Positions 1-9,401 of a stretch of 64,000 nt of DNA are shown piece after piece. A program made the translations under genes and the position numbers. This DNA comes from Saprospiraceae bacterium (GTDB lineage: Bacteria > Bacteroidota > Bacteroidia > Chitinophagales > Saprospiraceae): NCBI GenBank assembly GCA_029251525.1, contig JAQXDE010000035.1, positions 248,001-312,000 on the forward strand, written 5' to 3'. The stretch's first letter is position 1. Each line of letters starts with the position of its first letter. The notes under the pieces are model-generated. The model was not told the DNA's origin. It did not search any database and saw only the letters and a program-made list of their open reading frames with translations.

Positions 1-1167
1 ACAAAATCCTTCAAAAGAAAAATTAGCTTTGATAAAATAAGATTGAATAAATGAAGGAAGACCAATCCATGAAAGTTTTCCATTCAAATAAACACCTTCA
101 TCTACATACTCACATTCTTGACCTAAAACATCAGGTTTATTGATAACACCTAAATAGGCTGAATTTCTTTTGGAAACATACATTCGACCATTTGGTCCTA
201 ATTGGATTCCTCCCCAGCGAGCAGAACTTGCAGAGTCAAGTTGGAATAAAGGAACTCGTGAATTATTTATTGTTGATTGATTATTGCTTGATAAGTCGTA
301 TTGATATATATATCCTTGATAAGATCTTTCTGAAACATAAAGGATGGGTGCTGATGGGGCAAATTCTACACCATAACAACCACTTCCTGTATATCCGTCC
401 AATGTAATTGGATTGGTTAATTGGCCGGTAGAATTATTAAAATCAAAAATCTCAACCTGATTTAAATTATACCAATGGGCTGCTGCTATTCGATCTCCTT
501 CTGCTGAAGCTTTTAAATAGCCAATCGAATTAAAATAACTTGATCCAAATGGTCCAATGTAAGAACCAATTGTAGAAATTACTGGATTAGAATTTACACC
601 TGTATCTGTAACTAACCACGCCATATAACTAGATGATTTCCAGGCATGTCCAATTACCCAAATGTCTTGATTGTTTTCATGTAGAACAGCAGTAATCTTT
701 TCACAAGCGGGAGTTAATAATTGAATATTTTTTATAGCATTTACATCTCCGAGCCCTCCATCTAAATTCATATCAACTTCCGAGTAGGCAACTCCGCCTG
801 GGTTTGCTGTAAAGTCAACTGTGAAAACGTAATAAATATTGGGGGAGCCTGGTTTTGGTACAATTACTCCAGATTGAGTACTTGATTTATGACCAAGTAA
901 ACCATAGCCATTTGGCATTTGGACATGATTTTTATTCCAGATAAATGTTCCGTCTGTGTAAAAAAGGAGCGCTCCATTTGAATCAGCAATACTTGCACAA
1001 CCTTCGTCAGTATTCATTATTCCGTCGGTTAATGCTATTGGTTCACCAGAGTTGAAATCAAGTCCGGCATTATGACCGAAGTACCAAATATTTGCTTCTT
1101 TTTGACTGAAAAGGGTAGTGGTCAATGCAATAAAAATAAAAACTGGGAGAAACTTTAGTTTAGTCAT
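1..1167 (-). CDS. secreted beta-propeller-like surface protein, N-terminal part (cut by the left edge)
   Basis: The frame is open for 389 codons from the ATG at 1165-1167 to the window edge, so the C-terminus is missing. Residues 1-21 form a signal peptide (MTKLKFLPVFIFIALTTTLF, then SQ). The mature protein begins NIWYFGHNAGLDFNSGEPIA and continues with DEGCASIADSNGALLFYTDG and a 'GLLGHKSSTQSGVIVPKP' stretch. This pattern is common in Bacteroidota proteins that have a WD40/lactonase-like propeller followed by PKD domains and a type IX sorting domain. Secretion by the type IX system is inference, because the C-terminus is outside the window. The gene has no close upstream partner; the nearest feature upstream is a decayed TonB receptor on the same strand. 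Confident that it is a real gene, moderate on the fold. Confidence 0.82.
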   Translation of the reverse strand, partial: MTKLKFLPVFIFIALTTTLFSQKEANIWYFGHNAGLDFNSGEPIALTDGIMNTDEGCASIADSNGALLFYTDGTFIWNKNHVQMPNGYGLLGHKSSTQSGVIVPKPGSPNIYYVFTVDFTANPGGVAYSEVDMNLDGGLGDVNAIKNIQLLTPACEKITAVLHENNQDIWVIGHAWKSSSYMAWLVTDTGVNSNPVISTIGSYIGPFGSSYFNSIGYLKASAEGDRIAAAHWYNLNQVEIFDFNNSTGQLTNPITLDGYTGSGCYGVEFAPSAPILYVSERSYQGYIYQYDLSSNNQSTINNSRVPLFQLDSASSARWGGIQLGPNGRMYVSKRNSAYLGVINKPDVLGQECEYVDEGVYLNGKLSWIGLPSFIQSYFIKANFSFEGFC

Positions 1168-1599
1168 TTTTTGGTTTTGGAATTTGAAATATAAGTATTG
1201 TAAGGATATAATTCTGATGAGAGGTTATAACATAATTATGAAGAAGATGAATTAAAGCTAACCCACAGTTGAGGTTTTAAAAAACTAACTTGTGAGATAG
1301 AGGTTAAACTTTAATTCTTTTTCCAATAAAATAATAACCGGAAATCAGAAAATTAATTCAGTTTTGACAAATGATGAAACGCCTGAAAAAGACATTACCA
1401 TTTGGTAATAGGATTAAGAGGTTTTTTTGAAAATAATAATTGATAGGTCTTTGCTAGGTAAGATGCACGTATATAGAAAACGTACTGCCATTAAAAAATA
1501 ATCTTGAAATAAATTCTAATCATCTATGTTACGCAATAATAAGGAAAAAAATAATAGTTTTCTAATAAAATTAATATTGATAAATAAATAGTATCATAA
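1168..1599. other. intergenic stretch without a gene
   Basis: No reading frame here looks like a protein on either strand. There is one small hairpin, ATTACCA/TGGTAAT at 1394-1409 with a 2-base loop, and a T run a little downstream at about 1422. The left part should hold the promoter of the minus-strand gene starting at 1167, but I see no exact TAnnTTTG box there. Confidence 0.5.
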
Positions 1600-2672
1600 A
1601 ATCTAAAGTTATAAGTCAAGGATGGTTAAATTGAGAGAAGGGAAATTTGCTTTGCTTTAAAAGAATCTGGGATGGAATCTTCCTTATTATCTTGAATGTT
1701 TATATAAAGAAAATAAGAGTTTCGACGATCATAGGTATTGTAAATAATCAAAGTCAAATCAAAAGTTCTCATCTTGTGCCAAAATTTACATGCCACCCCT
1801 AGAGTAATTCGATGAAAGTTAGGCATTCGGAAATAATTTCGTAAAGAATTTAGAGGAATTACAAATTGCGGATTTGCACCAACGACATCTTAAATGAAAA
1901 ACCTTCCAATTGGAATTGTAGTTGGATCACCTGAAGTAAAATTCCAAGTTGTAGTCAAATTACATCTACAATTTAATTGAAACAAAGTAACTGTAGATAA
2001 ATTATGACGTATATCATACTGAGGTGGAAATGAATAACCATTCCGAATTTCATTAAATTCTAACTCGCTTAAAAAAAAGGATATAACCTATCCATCTAGT
2101 AAATTTTCCATTTTTTTTTTAATAGAGTTCATAACCATAACTTGTTCCATTTCCAAAAACGACTTCTCCACTTTAATCATCATCATCAAACGGACACCGT
2201 CTCTTGAATTAACTATACGATTTATCCATTTATAATAGATTTCATTAGTCACTAATATGTCTTTGGTAATTGACCAACTAAGTCCTGCCGCAAATTGATT
2301 ACTACGCTGAGGTAATGCAATAATATCTGTCGGATACCAAATGTCTGTCGAAAGGTTAACACCGGAGTTAGAAACTGAATGAACGTATTGAGACATTTTT
2401 GTGTAATTGGCATTGAACGAAAAATTTGAAAGTAAACCATACCTCGCAGAAAAACACAATTTCAATTTTTAAATAGTAATTTCTAAATAGTAAAAACCAT
2501 ATTCATTTGTAACAGTTCCAGTTTTTAGTTTGGTTATATAAATATTTGCTCCAATTAGTGTTTCTCCATTTTTGGCATTTGATACAAAACCACTTACAGT
2601 TATTTTATTTTGAGAAAAAGTAAATAGAGGTGAAAAAATAAAAACCAAAAAAACAAATAGGCGGAGATACAA
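1600..2672 (-). pseudogene. decayed TonB-dependent outer-membrane receptor
   Basis: The remnant reads on the minus strand. Codons from 2672 give a signal peptide and a carboxypeptidase-like regulatory domain (KITVSGFVSNAKNGETLIGA ... GTVTNEYGFYYLEI), ending in a stop at 2469-2471. Just beyond, the frame resumes directly in beta-barrel sequence (FSARYGLLSNFSFNANYTKM, PQRSNQFAAGLSW). The plug domain and the first part of the barrel are therefore missing. After a stop near 2125 and a frameshift near 2068 come the barrel motifs NGYSFPPQYDIRHNL and TSGDPTTIPIGRF. Then, past another stop, FDLTLIIYNTYDRRNSYFLY and QISLLSI-stop-PSLTYNFRF, the usual C-terminal strand. Known: this is the typical layout of Bacteroidota TonB receptors. 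Inference: the gene suffered an internal deletion, several frameshifts and stops, and is non-functional. Confidence 0.8.
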
Positions 2673-2774
2673 ATTTACTAGAGTTTAAGACCATTAATAT
2701 AAGTAACAAGGTTATAGATAAATCGTTTGAAAAAACAGAATGTTATGAATTAAGAAAATTAAAAATCAAAATAT

Positions 2775-2782
2775 TACTTTTG
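2775..2782 (+). promoter_or_regulatory. TAnnTTTG -7 box for the thioesterase gene
   Basis: TACTTTTG lies 28 bases before the ATG at 2811 and matches the Bacteroidota -7 consensus TAnnTTTG exactly. I see no clear TTG box at the usual -33 distance. The position relative to the gene supports it; a single match in AT-rich DNA could be chance. Confidence 0.5.
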
Positions 2783-2810
2783 CGAAAAATAAAAAATTAA
2801 AAATAATTTG

Positions 2811-3329
2811 ATGAAATCAAAAAAAGTTAGCGAATCCAAAACCGTAATGACAGAAATGATTATGCCCAATGATACTAATCCTCTGGGTAACTTGATGGGA
2901 GGTAATCTGATGCGATGGATGGATATCGTTGGGGGGATTTGTGCAGGAAAACATTGTGAGGCTCATGTGGTGACTGCTTCTGTAGATCATGTGTCATTTC
3001 AAAAACCAATCTTGATGGGTGATGTTATTACGCTCGAAGCTTCTGTAACTCGAGCGTTTAATACTTCGGTAGAAGTTTATGTAGAAGTATTTGCTGCTAA
3101 TATTAAAGGTCATGAATCACGAATGTGTAACCATGCTTATTTTACTTTTGTGGCCTTAGATGATGAGCATAAAAAACCTAAAAAGGTACCTCAACTTAAT
3201 GCGCTGACTAGGGAGGAACAACAATTATATGATAGCGCTTTTCGTAGAAGAGAATTACGATTAGTTCTTAGCGGTCGTATTAAACCTTCCGAGGCAAAAG
3301 AGTTGAAGTTGCTTTTTAAAGAAAGTTGA
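2811..3329 (+). CDS. acyl-CoA thioesterase (hotdog fold)
   Basis: A protein of 172 residues predicted to hydrolyse acyl-CoA to free fatty acid and CoA in the cytoplasm. The N-terminal half carries the hotdog pattern NPLGNLMGGNLMRWMDIVGG followed by VTASVDHVSFQKPILMGDVI, which matches the YciA/BACH-type acyl-CoA thioesterases. In these the conserved Asn and Asp near the GG belong to the active-site region. The ~50-residue C-terminal tail is rich in Lys, Arg and Glu. I chose the ATG at 2811 over a TTG one codon upstream. It stands alone, divergent from the decayed receptor, with its own -7 box. The acyl chain preference cannot be read from the sequence. Confidence 0.88.
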   Translation: MKSKKVSESKTVMTEMIMPNDTNPLGNLMGGNLMRWMDIVGGICAGKHCEAHVVTASVDHVSFQKPILMGDVITLEASVTRAFNTSVEVYVEVFAANIKGHESRMCNHAYFTFVALDDEHKKPKKVPQLNALTREEQQLYDSAFRRRELRLVLSGRIKPSEAKELKLLFKES

Positions 3330-3461
3330 TGACTAAAAAGTGGTTGATATCTATTTAAAAAATTACATAATACCTATTAATATGATCCACCTTCGTCGAA
3401 ATTATTAGAATTGAAATTATTTTTTTTCTACCTTCTGGTTTTTTAATTTAAAGTATAATTT

Positions 3462-4127
3462 ATGCAAAATGCACTTTTATTTAGACTTCTTGGGGTGACA
3501 GGTCTTTATATTGGATTAAAATATTTTGGAGGTGAAGTTGGGTTAAAAGTATTATACCCAATAACATTATTGGTTACTTTTTTACATGAGTTAGGACATG
3601 GATTAGGAACAATCATGACTGGAGGAAAAGTACTTCACATTAATATTGAATCCAATGGAGCAGGGGTAACTGTGTCTCAAGGTGGATGGAGAGGAGTCAT
3701 CTTAATGGGAGGATATATTGGAAGTGCTGTTCTAGGAAATATACTTTTTTATATAGGAGCAAGAAAGGAAAAATGGGCTTCAAGTACAGTTACTTTATTA
3801 TGTGTAATGATGGTTTTTACAGGGATTTATTGGTATAACTCCATGTTTGCAACTAGTTTTTTAATTGCTTTTGCTATTGGGCTTTCTTGGATTTCGAAAT
3901 TCACAAAGTTAGATCGGGAAATTTTAATGTTTCTAGGATTGGCTAGTATATTATACATTATTCAAGATTTTGATGTTGGCCCTTCTTCAGATTTGAAAGC
4001 TTATGCGGAACATATGATAATTTTCCCAGAGGTGGTATGGAGATATCTATGGCTAAGTATTGCATTAGTATTGTGTGTGATTAATTTACGAATGATTTTT
4101 CGAAGTACTCCACTAACCTTAAATTAA
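3462..4127 (+). CDS. M50B-type membrane metallopeptidase
   Basis: A protein of 221 residues with about six hydrophobic segments and a zinc-protease motif HELGH at residues 42-46 inside the first membrane segments (ITLLVTFLHELGHGLGTIMT). The position of HExxH in a membrane helix and the following GGWRGVILMGGYIGSAVLGN match the Peptidase_M50B family (site-2-protease-like), known in bacteria mainly as uncharacterised relatives of SpoIVFB. The family's second metal-binding motif could be the acidic stretch IIQDFDVGPSSD near residue 170, but this is inference. The substrate is unknown. It stands alone between the thioesterase and a convergent gene that ends 42 bases downstream. Confidence 0.8.
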   Translation: MQNALLFRLLGVTGLYIGLKYFGGEVGLKVLYPITLLVTFLHELGHGLGTIMTGGKVLHINIESNGAGVTVSQGGWRGVILMGGYIGSAVLGNILFYIGARKEKWASSTVTLLCVMMVFTGIYWYNSMFATSFLIAFAIGLSWISKFTKLDREILMFLGLASILYIIQDFDVGPSSDLKAYAEHMIIFPEVVWRYLWLSIALVLCVINLRMIFRSTPLTLN

Positions 4128-4142
4128 ACTATTATTAATTAA

Positions 4143-4187
4143 GTTGTTTTAATCCAGTAGCTAAAGAAACTATTTCCTTAAAACAAC
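4143..4187. terminator. probable bidirectional terminator between convergent genes
   Basis: GTTGTTTTAA at 4143-4152 pairs with TTAAAACAAC at 4178-4187 (10 bp, 25-base loop) between the ends of the M50 gene (+) and the PorE-like gene (-). The right arm lies inside the last codons of the PorE-like gene. The long loop lowers confidence. Confidence 0.4.
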
Positions 4188-6116
4188 ATCAACTCGTCTA
4201 CTTTGACTACTTGTATCGTTATTTGGTGAGCTGGAGATGGAACCAAGCCCTTCTGTTTTTATTACGGTTTCAATAGTAACTCCATATTTTGAAAGGAAAG
4301 AAGCAATTGCTTTTGCTCTTTTTTCAGATAACTTTTTATTGTAACCTGCAGAGCCAATATTATCTGCATATCCAACTACCTCTATTTTCCAATCCTTTTC
4401 TCTGTTTAAAAGTTTAGATAATTCTTTTAATTCTATTTCAGTTTTTTGGTTTAAAGTGAAGGAGTCAAATTCAAAGAAAAATTGAACTCGTTTTTCTCTA
4501 GCAGGTAAGCCTTTTCTTACTGCAACTGTTTTTAAGTTATTTTTTGGTACTAATGGTAAGTTGATACGATTGTTGGAAGTATTGTCTTGAGCATCCAAAA
4601 ATTGAGCATCGATAAAATAGTCATAACCTTTCTGATTTATCTGGAATGAATATCCTTTATTACCGGGGACACACAGAAAAAACCAGCCAGTTTCGTCCGA
4701 TTGAATAGTGAATTTCTCTGAAGAATTACTTATACTAATTGTTGTTTCAATTGGTTCATTAGTTTCTCCATTTGTAACAAAACCCTCTAAATGCACCATT
4801 GGATTTGGTCTAAGTTCTTCTGGTAATTCAAATGTGTAAATATCTAATCCTCCAGTTCCGTTAATTCTCTCAGAGGCGAAATAGGCAGTTTTGCCATTTC
4901 CTTGAACATACATTCCTATCTCTTTTCCCGTAGAATTTATTGGGAAACCTAAGTTCTCGGGTGCCGACCAAGTACCATTTTTAAATTTTGAAACAAATAA
5001 ATCACCATCACCTTGCCCTGGATGCCCTGTAGAAGTAAAATACAAAGTAAGTCCATCGTTGGCAATGAATGGAGCTTCCTCATCTCCTTTTGTATTTATT
5101 ATTTTACCTAGATTAGTGGGGATTCCCCAATCACCATTAGGTAAAATGGTACTCAAATAAATATCACCACCTCCAAGGCCATTTTCTCGAGTACTAGAAA
5201 AAAACATTTTTGTTCCATCACAGCTTATTGATGGTTGAGAATCCCATTCATGTGAATTCAATTTTCCTTCTAACCTAGAGACTTCAATTATTTCTTCGTC
5301 TTTCAAAGTTGCTTTGTAAATATCGCAACCACCTTCAGTATCTTCACGCATACAACCTGAAAAGTAAAAAGCCTTTCCATGCATTTCAAATCTAGCCATT
5401 CCTTCATTTTCATCTGTATTTAACGAGTTTCCATAAGCTTTTCCTTTTTTCCAATCATCTCCATCACGGTAACTCAAATAAATATCTTCATTAACATCTT
5501 TTAATCTTCGAGTAAATACTAGTTTTTTTCCATCGCTTGTTACTGTTGGAAGGTACTCGTCGAATTTGGTATTAATTTTTTTTCCTAGATTATATGGTTC
5601 ATCGATAATTAAACTTTTATCTAAGTTAAACACATAATCACAATTCATTTTTCTTTCATCCAACATCAAATCATAAGTTATCTCTAAACCAGATTCTTTC
5701 TTGACATTGGTATAATTATTATCTTTCATTTTTTCATATCGATTGAAAAAATACATAGCTAATTCAGGTTCACCTAATTTAAAATAGGCTTCACCACATT
5801 CAAAAAGTGCAGCACGAGAAAGTTTATCATCTATTTCAAAGCTTTGTTCGTATGCTTTAATTGCTTTTTTGAATTGACTTGTTTCAAGATAGGTTTTTCC
5901 TAATAACCGATGTGCAACTGCGAAATTATTTTTGATTTTTACAGTATGTTCAAGTTGTTTGATGGCAGCTTGAACATCACCTTCGTTCATTTGCCATTCG
6001 GCAATTCGGAGAGATTCTTTGGCATTATTTGTATCCCTAAAATCGTTAGGGTTTTGCCCAAATGACCAAATATGGGAAAGTGAAAAAATAACAAAGTAGA
6101 TAAAAAATATATTCAT
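4170..6116 (-). CDS. PorE-like OmpA family protein (TPR + PD40 propeller + regulatory domain + OmpA)
   Basis: A protein of 648 residues for the outer membrane or periplasm. Residues 1-20 form a signal peptide ending SFG-QN, with no lipobox cysteine. TPR repeats span about 35-130. PD40/WD40-like blades follow from ~185 to 430, with repeated 'GGDIYLS', 'GDGDLFVSKF' and 'GGLDIYTF' motifs. A carboxypeptidase-like regulatory domain begins at ~440 (VHLEGFVTNGETNEPIET). An OmpA C-terminal peptidoglycan-binding domain covers ~538-648 (FFFEFDSFTLNQ, VVGYADNIGSAGYNKKLSEK). Known: this four-domain order is that of PorE (PG1058) of Porphyromonas gingivalis, a type IX secretion component that binds peptidoglycan. 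Whether this copy is PorE or a paralogue is open; a second gene with the same layout lies at 15375-17363. Confidence 0.85.
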   Translation of the reverse strand: MNIFFIYFVIFSLSHIWSFGQNPNDFRDTNNAKESLRIAEWQMNEGDVQAAIKQLEHTVKIKNNFAVAHRLLGKTYLETSQFKKAIKAYEQSFEIDDKLSRAALFECGEAYFKLGEPELAMYFFNRYEKMKDNNYTNVKKESGLEITYDLMLDERKMNCDYVFNLDKSLIIDEPYNLGKKINTKFDEYLPTVTSDGKKLVFTRRLKDVNEDIYLSYRDGDDWKKGKAYGNSLNTDENEGMARFEMHGKAFYFSGCMREDTEGGCDIYKATLKDEEIIEVSRLEGKLNSHEWDSQPSISCDGTKMFFSSTRENGLGGGDIYLSTILPNGDWGIPTNLGKIINTKGDEEAPFIANDGLTLYFTSTGHPGQGDGDLFVSKFKNGTWSAPENLGFPINSTGKEIGMYVQGNGKTAYFASERINGTGGLDIYTFELPEELRPNPMVHLEGFVTNGETNEPIETTISISNSSEKFTIQSDETGWFFLCVPGNKGYSFQINQKGYDYFIDAQFLDAQDNTSNNRINLPLVPKNNLKTVAVRKGLPAREKRVQFFFEFDSFTLNQKTEIELKELSKLLNREKDWKIEVVGYADNIGSAGYNKKLSEKRAKAIASFLSKYGVTIETVIKTEGLGSISSSPNNDTSSQSRRVDVVLRK

Positions 6117-6436
6117 AGGGATTTTTTTCAGTTTTGGTAAAATTCACATTTTGGACAAATGAGATTTTAAATATTTACCAAACTTTTTTTAGAGTTAACT
6201 CTACAATTAAACAAAAATAAGAAACATTTCAGTTCAATGAGATGCAAAGATGTAGATAAATTTAAAATCTAATCTTTTAGTGAAATTTAGGGGTAATAGA
6301 ATAAAAGGAACCGTTACTCTACTTTAAGATTAAACTTCAAACCTTCAACTATTAGTTTTGCAATAACTGTGCTGTTTTTCATTATTACTGAATTGCTGAT
6401 GAACAATAACTTAGAACTAAAATTTAACTGGAATAC
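6117..6436. other. intergenic stretch, upstream region of the PorE-like gene
   Basis: No convincing gene. It holds the perfect 12-base palindrome AGAGTTAACTCT at 6191-6202, about 75 bases upstream of the PorE-like start, which could be a protein-binding site. An isolated TAGTTTTG on the plus strand at 6353-6360 points at no gene. Confidence 0.4.
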
Positions 6437-7654
6437 TTAGTTTTCGATGTTTTCGCCCAGTTTTTGATTGGTGAATTCTTGGTCGGCTAATGATTTTGGA
6501 TTCTCTTGATATCGGATTATCATTTTATAATTGCCTTTTAATTGAGAAATTATAGGAGACAACATTAGTTCCATTAATTCATCAGCTTGATCTTTAGCTT
6601 TATCATATATTCTATCTTCAATTGCATCTCTGCGGAACTCTTGACGTAATAGGTTGAAATTTTTATTAAAATCTTCATTACTTAATTCTCGCATCCAACC
6701 TACATCAAGTTTATCGATTTTTGGATAAACCTCATGTGATAAAACCTGAGGAGCGGGTAGATTTATGTTTAATCTTTTTCTACCTTCATCTAGTTTTATC
6801 TCGAAAAAATTATCCAGTTTAAAACCAACTTTTAAAACACTAATTGCAGAGACTTCAATGTCTGTTGATGAAACTGCATAACCCCAAATTTTAGTTTGTA
6901 ATTGATTGTTAAGTCCTTTTCTATCTCTGACTTCCATCGTAGCTAATTCTGCGATTGTCTTTTCTATTTTTTTCTCAAGCATTCCTTTTGAGGAGCTAAA
7001 ATCCTTGATAGCAGCTTTTTGTTCTAGTCTACGAATCATTGGTTTGAGACTTTCAGACAGAGCAATCATGCATGGAGTTTCTACATTATTGCCCACTCCT
7101 ATAATTTTGCCACCTTTTGAAATTACTAGGTTCATAATTATCTGATTAACTAAATAACAACTATAGTTGGAGGCAACTTCATTAAGGGCTTCAGTTGCCA
7201 AGTTATAATTATTTCCATACCATGACTCGTACATGTTTGCAGAAGTATCTTTAATTTTTAAAAAATCATTATAATACATCTGTCTCAAAAAGGGATGCTG
7301 TTTTTGGTAAGTAGGCTCAATTTCCATTTTAATGGAGTCAGACAAATCCATCCGATTGGCTACATGATTTAACATACTTAAATTGAAATTATAAATTAAA
7401 TCATTGAACTCTCTTTGGTACCTTTCTGGATTGGTTAAAATGGCTAATGTAGTTTCATCATCTACTTGGAAATCAAATTCAGCTGGGATATATTTAATTT
7501 GCATTTCTTTGGGAATGCTGGTGTAGTTATCACCGTTTGATAAAGAAGATTTTTTGAAATAATTATAAAAAAGCAAAAGGCAGATTCCAAAAAATAATGT
7601 GTAGAGTAATAATTTGTCTAGAGATGTTCCTTTGCTGTAAGTATTTTCTGACAT
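6437..7654 (-). CDS. membrane-anchored protein with a DUF4230-like C-terminal domain
   Basis: A protein of 405 residues. One N-terminal membrane helix (LLLYTLFFGICLLLFYNYF, residues 15-33) is followed by a long soluble, mostly helical region facing the periplasm. Residues ~255-380 (VSAISVLKVGFKLDNFFEIK, LNINLPAPQVLSHEV, then a helical tail of the kind EFRRDAIEDRIYDKAKDQAD) resemble the DUF4230 family, whose function is unknown. The N-terminal part has no match I recognise. The gene lies 320 bases downstream of nothing obvious and is on the same strand as the PorE-like gene, but the gap makes co-transcription doubtful. No catalytic residues can be pointed to. Confidence 0.65.
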   Translation of the reverse strand: MSENTYSKGTSLDKLLLYTLFFGICLLLFYNYFKKSSLSNGDNYTSIPKEMQIKYIPAEFDFQVDDETTLAILTNPERYQREFNDLIYNFNLSMLNHVANRMDLSDSIKMEIEPTYQKQHPFLRQMYYNDFLKIKDTSANMYESWYGNNYNLATEALNEVASNYSCYLVNQIIMNLVISKGGKIIGVGNNVETPCMIALSESLKPMIRRLEQKAAIKDFSSSKGMLEKKIEKTIAELATMEVRDRKGLNNQLQTKIWGYAVSSTDIEVSAISVLKVGFKLDNFFEIKLDEGRKRLNINLPAPQVLSHEVYPKIDKLDVGWMRELSNEDFNKNFNLLRQEFRRDAIEDRIYDKAKDQADELMELMLSPIISQLKGNYKMIIRYQENPKSLADQEFTNQKLGENIEN

Positions 7655-7903
7655 AATAAGAGGTTGAAAAAATATAAGAACTTGAATCAGTAAAAAGACG
7701 ATTTAATTTAAAATTAGCAATTTAAAAGAATTAAATAATTCTCAAATATTTTTTTAAAAAAAATATTCTCATTTTTTGTAAAAATAAGAAAAAACCAACT
7801 AATGGCACATTTCTAAACCAGCACTTTTAAGTGCTGAATCATTTTAAAGAAATTCTTGTTAAACCTTTTTTATCTATTTCTAGAGAAGACTAACTACTAG
7901 TTT

Positions 7904-8395
7904 TTAGTGTCCAATTTTAGTTGCAAATTCAATATAATCAGTTGACTTGATTTCTCCAAAATCTGCTTGTCGGCCTAATGTTGTTATTTGTCCTCGATGA
8001 TATGTAGAATGATTCATAACATGATGGATAATTTGTTTTGTAGGGAGTGAATAATTATCTCCTTTGGTATCTTGAAATTCACATCTTGAATTGAAGAATA
8101 ATTCATCTTTATTTTCAATAAATTTAAGAAATGCTTCTGATATCTTCATCCCTATTTGGAAAGTCTCTTTTATATTGCCCTTAAATTCAGGAAGAATAAT
8201 ATCTGACTTTCCTTTTAATCTAGTCAGCCATATTTTTTCAGCTATCCATATATGTTTCATAGTTAATTCAATGGAGGGAAAACTATTTATAACTGACCTT
8301 GTAATAATATCCTCATCATATTGATTAAGTAAATCAACAGTTGCTTGATTAGCCCAAAGATTATATTTTAGGATATTAATCCAATGATTTTTCAT
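7904..8395 (-). CDS. DinB-family protein (four-helix metal-binding fold)
   Basis: A protein of 163 residues starting MKNHWINILKYNLWANQATV, the typical 'Y..WAN' opening of DinB/YfiT-like proteins. A first metal-ligand region is MKHIWIAEKIWL around residues 46-57, and the second pair of histidines sits in HHVMNHSTYHRGQI around 124-137. This H...HxxxHRGQ pattern is the hallmark of the DinB superfamily, which includes thiol-dependent transferases and many proteins of unknown role. The substrate cannot be inferred. It is a single gene, with about 500 bases before the next gene upstream on the same strand position and folP divergent to the right. Confidence 0.8.
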   Translation of the reverse strand: MKNHWINILKYNLWANQATVDLLNQYDEDIITRSVINSFPSIELTMKHIWIAEKIWLTRLKGKSDIILPEFKGNIKETFQIGMKISEAFLKFIENKDELFFNSRCEFQDTKGDNYSLPTKQIIHHVMNHSTYHRGQITTLGRQADFGEIKSTDYIEFATKIGH

Positions 8396-8501
8396 GTATA
8401 TATTATTTTAATAAGTGTTGAGTATTATTTAAAGATTAGTTAAATCTAGTATTGATCTTAAAGTCTTGTTTTGCATATTACGGGAAAGTCTAAAATTATT
8501 A

Positions 8502-8509
8502 TAATTTTG
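8502..8509 (+). promoter_or_regulatory. TAnnTTTG -7 box for folP
   Basis: TAATTTTG ends 41 bases before the folP ATG at 8551. A TTTTG at 8469-8473 could serve as the -33 element, but the 28-base spacing is longer than usual. Confidence 0.4.
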
Positions 8510-8550
8510 GGAGGACGAATTAAATCAAATTTAACAAACAACTTACATAA

Positions 8551-9390
8551 ATGCTTCATCAGAAATCCACAATAAATTGTAAAGGTAAATTGATTGATCT
8601 TTCAGAGCCAATCATTATGGGTATTTTAAACGTTACTCCAGATTCTTTTTTTGATGGTGGTAAATATGACAATGTAAAAGCAATGTTAAATCAAGCGGAG
8701 AAAATGATTATAAATGGGGCAACTATTATTGATGTTGGAGGAATGTCCTCTCGGCCTGGTGCTCAAATTATTTCTGTAAAAGAAGAATTGAGTAGAGTAG
8801 TTCCAATTATTGAGCAAATTAAAGTGCATTTTCCAAATGTCATTATTTCAATCGATACGGTTCAAGCAAAAGTTGCAAGGCAAAGTGTTATTGCTGGGGC
8901 TTCAATAATTAATGATATTTCCGCCGGAAGAATTGATGATCAGATGTTTAATACAGTTGCTGAGTTAAACGTTCCTTATATATTGATGCATATGCAAGGA
9001 GAACCAAAAAATATGCAACAAGATCCAAAATATAAAGATGTAACGAATAATGTTTTAGAATTTTTTATTGAAAAAATAGGGAAACTTAGAGAACTAGGTG
9101 TTAAAGATATCATCCTTGATCCAGGTTTTGGTTTTGGTAAGACTACTCAACATAATTATCAATTATTACAAAAAATTGCCATATTTAAAATTTTAGATTT
9201 ATCTTTACTTGTAGGTGTTTCTCGAAAAAGTATGATTTACAAGATTCTGAATTCAACTCCCGATGAGGCATTAAATGGAACTACAGTTTTAAATACATTA
9301 GCGCTTGAGAGAGGTGCGAAAATATTGAGAGTTCATGATGTGAAGGAAGCCCAGGAAACGATTACTCTTTGGAAACAACTTAATCAATAA
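8551..9390 (+). CDS. folP: dihydropteroate synthase
   Basis: A protein of 279 residues that joins 6-hydroxymethyl-7,8-dihydropterin diphosphate to p-aminobenzoate in folate synthesis. The TIM-barrel motifs are all present: IMGILNVTPDSFFDGGKY near the N-terminus, DVGGMSSRPGA (pterin/diphosphate loop), SIDTVQAKVA, NDISAGR, and DPGFGFGKT. Length and motif order are those of a complete enzyme. The next gene starts only 11 bases after the stop and is probably co-transcribed. In many Bacteroidota folP is followed by a diadenylate cyclase gene; here an unrelated membrane protein takes that place. Confidence 0.96.
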   Translation: MLHQKSTINCKGKLIDLSEPIIMGILNVTPDSFFDGGKYDNVKAMLNQAEKMIINGATIIDVGGMSSRPGAQIISVKEELSRVVPIIEQIKVHFPNVIISIDTVQAKVARQSVIAGASIINDISAGRIDDQMFNTVAELNVPYILMHMQGEPKNMQQDPKYKDVTNNVLEFFIEKIGKLRELGVKDIILDPGFGFGKTTQHNYQLLQKIAIFKILDLSLLVGVSRKSMIYKILNSTPDEALNGTTVLNTLALERGAKILRVHDVKEAQETITLWKQLNQ

Positions 9391-9401
9391 CAGAAGACAA
9401 T

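Noticed and set aside
2808-2810. TTG as the start of the thioesterase gene
   Set aside because: The ATG directly after it is the more likely start.
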